This document shows, piece after piece, positions 1 through 4,873 of a stretch of 6,540 nucleotides of DNA (position 1 is its first letter; each line of letters starts with the position of its first letter). The stretch spans positions 1,701 to 8,240 of the forward strand of contig PMBY01000440.1 of assembly GCA_003153875.1 (NCBI GenBank), read 5' to 3'. The notes beneath the pieces are model-generated. The model ran no database searches. It saw only the letters and a list, made by a program, of their open reading frames with translations, and was not told the DNA's origin. Source of the stretch: Myxococcales bacterium. GTDB lineage: Bacteria; Myxococcota; Polyangia; Fen-1088. The translations under genes and the position numbers were made by a program.

Positions 1-1565
1 ACCGTCACCTCCTTGCGGTTGCAGCAGGTGTCGTTGCGGAATTCCAAGGTGTGAGGCCCATCCCACGGAACCACGATGCGGTTCTGCCGAGGCCCGAAAT
101 CGAAACGCTTCTGGCCGTCCATCCAGACTTCGACTTTGGGGGGATGGGGGCCCAGGGTCAACTCGACCTGCTGGGGTTTGGGCGCGGCCGCGCCACGGGG
201 CGACTCGCGTGCGGTCTCCTCGCGCGGGTCGCCCCGCTCCGAGGCCACCACGACTCTTTTTGCTTCCCGTGGCACGTGGGTCGATGAAACGGGAATGTTC
301 TGCGAGCGGGCCGCCACCTTGGTAGGCGGCGCCGGCGTCTTGGCTCCCGCAGCGGTCGCAGGTCCGATGGTTTTCGGTGCTTGCAGACTGGCAGCCATCC
401 GCTCGCCATTTCCAACCTGATTGGCCCGCACGGCCCGGCGCCAGATTGCGAACGTGCCGAACCCTATCCCGACCAGAACCGCCACCACGATGCCCACCGT
501 CACCCAGCGCCGGAGGCGCTCGCCTCGTTCCAGCCGTCGCAACTCGGCCAGCACCGTGGGGTTCTCCGGTTCCAATGCCAAGGCACGGTTCCAAAGTTCC
601 AACGAGCGGGCGGTATGGCCAGCCGCGTGTTCACGCTGGCCGGAGGCCACCAGGGCTGTCGCGAGACGACCGTCCAGTCCCTTCTCATAGGCTTCCGGGC
701 CTGTGAGGTAGCGGCCCAGCTCCTCGCGCACATCTTCCAGACCTGCGTCAGCCACATAGACACGCAGATCGTCCAGCATGAGGCTCAATCGCGGATAACG
801 GTCGTTGGGATCTCGTGCCAGCGAACGCGCGATCACCTTGGCCAGATGGTCTGACACCCGCGGGCTGACGGTACGCGGGTCGGCGAAACGGCCTTCGGCA
901 ATGCGCTTGAGCACTTCGTGCGGGTTCTTTCCCGAGAAGGGCAACGCGCCGGTTGCCATCTGGTACAGCATGACGCCCACGGAAAAGATGTCGCTGCGGA
1001 AATCCAGGGTCTTGCCGTCGAGAACCTCGGGCGCCATGTAGGCCGGCGAGCCCAGGATTTGTCCTGTCACGGTCATGCGTTCCAGGTCCACCACCTGGGC
1101 CACGCCAAAGTCCATCAGCTTGATGGCCCCGTCCTTGCGGACCATCACGTTCTCGGGCTTGATGTCGCGGTGGATGATGCCCAGCGAGTGCGCGTGGGCC
1201 AGAGCGCTGCCGACCTCCAGCACGATGAGCGCCGCCAGCTCGGGCACGGGCAACTTCCGGTTGGCCAGGAACTGCTTCAAGGTCTGGCCGTCGATGAATT
1301 CGGTGACGATGAAGGACGATTGAGCGTCGTCCCCCGAGTAGTCGAAAATCTGCAAGATGCCGTCGTGGTTCAGCTTGGCCACGGCCCTCGCCTCGCGTTG
1401 CAGGCGTGCCCTTGATTCGGCCTCGGCGAGCAAGTGCGGGTGCAGCACCTTGACCGCGACCTCGCGGCGCAAGGTCTCGTCCTGGGCACGGTAAACCACC
1501 GCCATGCCGCCCTGGCCGACTTCTTCGATGATTCGATATCGCGATGGCAGGGGGTTGGGAACCAT
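1..1565 (-). CDS. Transmembrane serine/threonine protein kinase (Hanks type), 3' end cut by window
   Basis: A eukaryotic-like Ser/Thr kinase that would transfer phosphate from ATP to Ser/Thr of partner proteins and signal across the inner membrane. The frame is open from an ATG at 1565 to base 1, giving 521 residues. Kinase motifs seen in order are the Gly-rich loop GQGGMAVVY (17-25), Lys39 in VAVK, a likely helix-C Glu58, HRDIKPEN (132-139, catalytic Asp134), DFG (152-154), an activation segment rich in Thr, and APE (178-180). The kinase domain ends near residue 265, so all key residues for activity are present. Residues about 295-350 are helical and TPR-like (ALALEPENPTVLAEL). A single membrane helix lies at about 355-376 (VTVGIVVAVLVGIGFG). 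A Pro/Ala/Lys-rich linker follows, then a beta-rich segment resembling PEGA-type sensor domains (VEVWMDGQKRFDFG), with Cys514-Cys515 near the cut. Upstream in-frame GTG codons (1571, 1574) are alternative starts; no strong Shine-Dalgarno is seen. The substrate is unknown. The kinase call is near certain; the tail assignment is tentative. Confidence 0.95.
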   Translation of the reverse strand, partial: MVPNPLPSRYRIIEEVGQGGMAVVYRAQDETLRREVAVKVLHPHLLAEAESRARLQREARAVAKLNHDGILQIFDYSGDDAQSSFIVTEFIDGQTLKQFLANRKLPVPELAALIVLEVGSALAHAHSLGIIHRDIKPENVMVRKDGAIKLMDFGVAQVVDLERMTVTGQILGSPAYMAPEVLDGKTLDFRSDIFSVGVMLYQMATGALPFSGKNPHEVLKRIAEGRFADPRTVSPRVSDHLAKVIARSLARDPNDRYPRLSLMLDDLRVYVADAGLEDVREELGRYLTGPEAYEKGLDGRLATALVASGQREHAAGHTARSLELWNRALALEPENPTVLAELRRLERGERLRRWVTVGIVVAVLVGIGFGTFAIWRRAVRANQVGNGERMAASLQAPKTIGPATAAGAKTPAPPTKVAARSQNIPVSSTHVPREAKRVVVASERGDPREETARESPRGAAAPKPQQVELTLGPHPPKVEVWMDGQKRFDFGPRQNRIVVPWDGPHTLEFRNDTCCNRKEVT

Positions 1566-1610
1566 AGTCACCACACGACGACAAGCCAGTAGGACTAGGC
1601 TAGGGGCTGG

Positions 1611-1639
1611 ATACTACGAGACGAAGGCCCGACATACAA
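1611..1639 (-). promoter_or_regulatory. Candidate sigma70-type promoter for the kinase gene
   Basis: On the minus strand, TTGTAT (1639-1634) and TAGTAT (1616-1611) are separated by exactly 17 bp. The -10 matches the TATAAT consensus at 4 of 6 positions and the -35 at 3 of 6. Transcription would start near 1604, leaving a leader of about 40 nt before the ATG at 1565. A CTAG-G-CTAG near-palindrome (1594-1602) lies close to the predicted start. This is pattern matching only; a lineage-specific or alternative sigma factor could use another site. Confidence 0.35.
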
Positions 1640-1672
1640 CCAGCAACTCGGTGCGCCGCATGAGACCACAGG

Positions 1673-1701
1673 TTGACGCCGAGACGCGCGGAGACGACTA
1701 T
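1673..1701 (+). promoter_or_regulatory. Weak candidate promoter for the acyl-CoA synthetase gene
   Basis: TTGACG (1673-1678) is a good -35 match. At 17-bp spacing it is followed by GACTAT (1696-1701), a poor -10 with 3 of 6 matches. If used, transcription would begin around 1708, only a few bases before the ATG at 1712, implying a nearly leaderless mRNA. The TTG at 1673 could instead be an in-frame start codon giving 13 more residues, so the two readings compete. Confidence 0.2.
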
Positions 1702-1711
1702 CTGCCGATTC

Positions 1712-3604
1712 ATGGCCGCCGGCAAAGTGAAAACGCCTGAAGGCAGATCCGCATTCTCCGCGCGGACTGCTGGCGACATCTGGCGCGGCCGTGCGACCCG
1801 GGCCGGGGACAGCATCGCCTTTCGCTTTCGTGAAGGCGACGACTGGCGTGGTGTCACCTGGCAGCAGGCGGACGTGGCAGCGCACGAGATTGCCGGCGGG
1901 CTGGCGGGCTTGGGAATCGGCGTGGGTGAGTGCGTTTGCATCCTGGCGCAGACGCGGCTGGAATGGGTGCTTTGTGATGTGGGGCTGGTCTTGGCCGGCG
2001 CGGTGTCGGTGCCCATCTACCCATCGAGCACGCCCGAGCAGTGCGCGTACATCGTCAAAGACAGCGGCGCCCGAACCGTGATCGCCGAGGACGCCACGCA
2101 GTTGGACAAGCTGGTGCCGCTTCTGGCCGAGATCCCAAATCTGCGTCTGGTCTTTGTTGATGGTGAGTCCCATCTGGAGACGGCGGGTGCCGACGGCCGA
2201 ATGACTGCGCGCCTGGACGGAGTCCTGGCAGCAGTGGAAAGGGCCGGTGGAGTGACGCCGCTGTCGCTGGCGACTTTGCGCCGGGCGGGGCAGGCGTGGC
2301 TGGCCGGCCACGCGGGGGAACTGGACCGACGCGCGGCTGAGGTTGAGCCCGATCATGTGTTCACCATCGTCTACACCTCGGGCACCACGGGACGGCCCAA
2401 GGGGGTGGTGCTGACCCATCGAAACATGGTCGAGTCCTTTGCCAGCGTGATGCGCGCTTTCGACCTGCGCGACACCGACGTGCAGTATCTCTTTTTGCCT
2501 CTGGCCCACGTTCTGGGTCGCGAACTGGAATGGGCGCCCATTCTGGCGGGCTGCGCGTTTGCGTTTTCCGCAGGACAGTCACGGATCAAGTTCGACCTCG
2601 TCGAGGTGCGGCCCACCTTCATGGCCGGCGTGCCGCGTGTCTTCGAGAAGCTGCATGCGGCGATTGCGGTAGCGGCCGGGCAGGGGAGCGGGGCCAAGCG
2701 GGCGCTGGTTGGATGGGCCTTTGGGGTCGGTGCACGGTACGCGACCGGCCTGCGCCGGAGGAAGCCGCCTCGCTTCGGTCTGCGCGTGGAGCACGCCTTG
2801 GCCGAGCGCCTGGTCCTGTCCAAGTTGCGCACTCTTCTGGGTTTCGACCGTTGCCGCTTTCTGATCTCGGGGGGCGCGGCGCTGTCTGCCGAGATCGCGG
2901 AGTTCTTCCATGGCCTCGGTCTGCTGGTTCTGGAAGGCTACGGCCTGACCGAGACCACAGCCGCCGCATTCGTCAACCGTTGGAACTGCTACCGCTTCGG
3001 CACTGTAGGCCCGGCCATTGACGTGATTCAGCATCGCATTGCCGATGACGGCGAGATCCTGATGCGCGGGCCGTCGGTCTTCACTCGCTACCACAACAAC
3101 CCAACCGCTACCGCCGAGGCCATGGACAGCGAGGGATGGTTTCGCTCGGGCGATATCGGCCACATCGAGGACGGGTTTCTGAGCATCGTGGACCGCAAGA
3201 AGGACATCATCGTGACGGCGGGCGGGAAGAACGTGGCGCCCCAGATGATCGAGACTGCGCTGCAGGCCCACTGTCCTCTCATCAGTCAGGTGGTGGTGTT
3301 TGGCGACAACCGGCCGCACTGCGTGGCCATCGTCACACCCTCGGAATTCGCCGCGCGCCAGTTTGGTGGCGGCAGCCTGGCCCAAGCCGCCGCACAGCCC
3401 GAGCTGCGTGCGGCTGTGGAAGATGCCGTGGCCGCGATCAACCGAACCCTGGCCCCATACGAGACCATCAAGAACTTCGCCATCCTGCCCGGGGATTTTT
3501 CCGAGGCCACAGGCGAGCTGACCCCCAGCCTCAAGGTCAAGCGCGACGTGGTGAAGAGCCGGTATGGGCACATCGTCGATGCGCTTTACAAGAAGGCAGA
3601 GTAG
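1712..3604 (+). CDS. Long-chain acyl-CoA synthetase, AMP-forming (FadD15/COG1022 type)
   Basis: Activates a fatty acid with ATP to an acyl-adenylate and transfers it to CoA, feeding beta-oxidation or lipid synthesis; it probably acts at the cytoplasmic face of the membrane. From the ATG at 1712 the product is 630 residues, close to the roughly 600 typical of bacterial COG1022 synthetases. ANL-superfamily motifs are complete: P-loop YTSGTTGRPKG (221-231), GYGLTETT (409-416), the adenosine-binding WFRSGD with Asp481, hinge DRKKD (494-498), and the C-terminal SLKVKR containing the candidate catalytic Lys (608 or 610). RVFEKL and LISGGAAL before the GYGLTE motif also fit the long-chain family rather than acetyl-CoA synthetases. 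There is no signal peptide. Start choice is uncertain: TTG at 1673 is in frame, and neither start has a well-placed Shine-Dalgarno. The gene is divergent from the kinase and no partner gene follows it. Family is certain; substrate chain length is inferred. Confidence 0.93.
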   Translation: MAAGKVKTPEGRSAFSARTAGDIWRGRATRAGDSIAFRFREGDDWRGVTWQQADVAAHEIAGGLAGLGIGVGECVCILAQTRLEWVLCDVGLVLAGAVSVPIYPSSTPEQCAYIVKDSGARTVIAEDATQLDKLVPLLAEIPNLRLVFVDGESHLETAGADGRMTARLDGVLAAVERAGGVTPLSLATLRRAGQAWLAGHAGELDRRAAEVEPDHVFTIVYTSGTTGRPKGVVLTHRNMVESFASVMRAFDLRDTDVQYLFLPLAHVLGRELEWAPILAGCAFAFSAGQSRIKFDLVEVRPTFMAGVPRVFEKLHAAIAVAAGQGSGAKRALVGWAFGVGARYATGLRRRKPPRFGLRVEHALAERLVLSKLRTLLGFDRCRFLISGGAALSAEIAEFFHGLGLLVLEGYGLTETTAAAFVNRWNCYRFGTVGPAIDVIQHRIADDGEILMRGPSVFTRYHNNPTATAEAMDSEGWFRSGDIGHIEDGFLSIVDRKKDIIVTAGGKNVAPQMIETALQAHCPLISQVVVFGDNRPHCVAIVTPSEFAARQFGGGSLAQAAAQPELRAAVEDAVAAINRTLAPYETIKNFAILPGDFSEATGELTPSLKVKRDVVKSRYGHIVDALYKKAE

Positions 3605-3614
3605 CTAGCTTCTT

Positions 3615-3674
3615 CCCCTTCGGGGGCTTCGGGACGGACAGCCCAACCCCGCCCGCCCCGCGCGCTTCGCGCGC
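3615..3674 (+). terminator. GC-rich hairpins just after the acyl-CoA synthetase stop
   Basis: Two short stem-loops follow the stop codon: CCCC-TTC-GGGG (3615-3625) and GCGCGC-TTC-GCGCGC (3660-3674). Neither is followed by a T-tract, so they are not classical intrinsic terminators. They could act as 3'-end stabilisers or help Rho-dependent termination. The position fits the end of the transcript, but function is not shown. Confidence 0.3.
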
Positions 3675-3681
3675 GCCCTCG

Positions 3682-3798
3682 TCACCACAGAGAGCACAGA
3701 GAACACAGAGGTCGGAAAGGAAGAAAGGGCTCGGACCGGACAGAACCCAACCCTTCCCTTTCCAGTCCGACTCTGTGGCCTCTGTGTCTCTGTGGTGA
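3682..3798. repeat. 117-bp imperfect inverted repeat built from CACAGAG units
   Basis: The left arm (3682-3729) carries CACAGAG at 3686, 3695 and 3704, a regular 9-nt period. The right arm (3751-3798) carries the reverse complement CTCTGTG at 3771, 3780 and 3788. The outer 29 bp of the two arms match with one single-base indel and two substitutions. Similarity continues inward through a purine-rich stretch (TCGG followed by AAAGGG-like sequence) to a loop of about 21 nt. Transcribed, it would form a long hairpin with stems of roughly 45-48 nt. Similar CACAGAG-type intergenic dyads are, to my knowledge, common in several large bacterial genomes and often yield false ORFs reading HRDTE or its reverse. 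It lies between co-directional genes and may also serve as a transcription end. There is no transposase and no obvious target-site duplication. Confidence 0.8.
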
Positions 3799-3853
3799 GA
3801 AAAGCTCTCCCCGTCCGCACGAAACCTTGAGCCAGAGGGGCCGATAAGAGCGC

Positions 3854-4576
3854 ATGCTGCTTCAGCTTGCTGCTCGGCTTCTCTGGCCCGCTCGTTGCGC
3901 TGCCTGCAACTCCTTTGTGCCTGAAGACAGGGCGTTCTGCGAAAGTTGCGAACTTTCTGTGTCGGCAGTGGAACAGTCCTGTCACGGCTGCGGCTTGCCC
4001 CATATGGATGATGGCGGTTCGGAGGGTAGTCGCTGTCATGGCTGCCAGGCCAAGCCGCTGCCCTTCTCGCGCGTCTGGACAGTGCTGGCCTACGGGGGCG
4101 CCACGACACAGGCCATTCTCCACCTGAAACATGGAAGGCGTCGCCACCTGGCCCGCCCCCTGGGCGCCTTGCTCTTGCCTGCCGTCACGGCGGCGATTGA
4201 GGGCGGCGTGAACGCGCTCTGCCCGGTCCCTTTGCACCCCCGGCGTTTGCGCCAGCGAGGATTCAACCAAGCCCTGGATCTCCTGCACGTGGCCGAAAGA
4301 CTTGCCCGACCGCCCGCGGCCCGGCCGCTTGTGGTTCCCGACGGATTGCGCCGAATTCGCGATACCCCGGCGCTGGGCTGGGAGTCGCCCGCGTCCCGCC
4401 GACGAATCGTGGCTGGTGCCTTCGCCGTCGACAGGCCGGAATGGACCAAGAACCGACGGATCTTGCTAGTGGACGACGTCATGACAACGGGCGCCACGCT
4501 GTCCGAGTGCACGCGCGTCCTGCTCCGCGCCGGGGCGGCCGAGGTACAAGTCGTGGCATTGGCCCGGGTTTGCTAA
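3854..4576 (+). CDS. comF: ComF-family protein (double zinc finger plus phosphoribosyltransferase fold)
   Basis: ComF proteins are needed for natural transformation in some bacteria (ComFC/ComF, thought to help process incoming single-stranded DNA in the cytoplasm) and are widely kept in others with unclear roles. The product is 240 residues, a normal length. The N-terminus has eight cysteines in four CxxC pairs: 15/18, 29/32, 43/46 and 61/64, a double zinc-ribbon arrangement. The middle holds the family motif RQRGFNQALDLL, and the C-terminus the PRPP-binding type I PRTase motif VDDVMTTGAT (206-215). The start is the ATG at 3854; AGAGGGG (3834-3840) lies 13 nt upstream, a slightly long spacing. 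The gene stands alone, with a 249-bp gap before it and its own stop followed by a tRNA promoter. No other competence gene is in view, so transformation ability cannot be inferred. The symbol reflects family membership. Confidence 0.92.
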   Translation: MLLQLAARLLWPARCAACNSFVPEDRAFCESCELSVSAVEQSCHGCGLPHMDDGGSEGSRCHGCQAKPLPFSRVWTVLAYGGATTQAILHLKHGRRRHLARPLGALLLPAVTAAIEGGVNALCPVPLHPRRLRQRGFNQALDLLHVAERLARPPAARPLVVPDGLRRIRDTPALGWESPASRRRIVAGAFAVDRPEWTKNRRILLVDDVMTTGATLSECTRVLLRAGAAEVQVVALARVC

Positions 4577-4584
4577 CTCTGTTC

Positions 4585-4612
4585 TTGACTCTGCCGTCGC
4601 CGTCGCTAACGT
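4585..4612 (+). promoter_or_regulatory. Promoter of the tRNA-Val gene
   Basis: TTGACT (4585-4590, 5 of 6 to consensus) and TAACGT (4607-4612) are separated by 16 bp. The predicted start is near 4619, about 20 nt before the mature tRNA 5' end at 4639, a short leader for RNase P removal. It sits just after the comF stop codon, giving the tRNA its own transcription. It is the best promoter match in the window, though still a visual prediction. Confidence 0.55.
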
Positions 4613-4638
4613 AGCCCGCCTGAACCACACGGACTCAC

Positions 4639-4713
<75 letters not shown>

Positions 4714-4873
4714 TTTGTCTTCGGGCTTCAGTGCCGGCCGTCGACGGTGCTATCCTTCGGCCGTTGCAATCTTCAACCCTAGCCTACGCAATCCGCGCAG
4801 ACCGGCGCCCCGCCGGCCTGGGCGCGCGCCTACGCCCTGTTCGCCGGATGTTCGCGTTCGGAGAGCAAAGACC
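4714..4873 (+). promoter_or_regulatory. thrS leader region with ribosome binding site
   Basis: These 160 nt between tRNA-Val and thrS hold no convincing gene. A purine-rich GGAGAG (4860-4865) sits 8 nt before the GTG at 4874 and fixes that start. A hairpin CCGGC-GCCCC-GCCGG (4802-4816) and the palindrome GGCGCGCGCC (4821-4830) could structure the leader. A perfect palindrome CCGTCGACGG lies at 4738-4747. TTGCAA (4764-4769) is a possible -35 but no good -10 follows. In E. coli thrS is autoregulated by ThrRS binding a tRNA-like leader; I cannot identify such an operator here. Confidence 0.45.

Noticed and set aside
381..1415. Plus-strand open frames of 157 and 165 residues
   Set aside because: They are antisense to the kinase coding sequence and show no domain or plausible ribosome site.
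748..1584. 278-residue minus-strand open frame
   Set aside because: It is the frame next to the true kinase; phrases such as HPPRHQARERD are the shifted reading of HRDIKPEN. The kinase frame itself carries all catalytic motifs.
1595..2509. 304-residue minus-strand open frame
   Set aside because: It lies antisense to the acyl-CoA synthetase, is rich in Arg/His/Gln/Gly without a recognisable domain, and arises from high-GC codon bias of the real gene.
2579..3571. 330-residue minus-strand open frame
   Set aside because: It is fully antisense to the conserved C-terminal half of the acyl-CoA synthetase, with no family motif and low-complexity shadow composition.
3682..3798. CRISPR array or insertion sequence
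   Set aside because: The CACAGAG units are too short and closely spaced, with no spacers, no cas genes, no transposase and no visible target duplication; an intergenic dyad fits better.
4714..4873. T-box or threonine attenuator before thrS
   Set aside because: No T-box sequence, run of threonine codons or terminator with a T-tract is visible, and T-boxes are mainly found in Gram-positive lineages.
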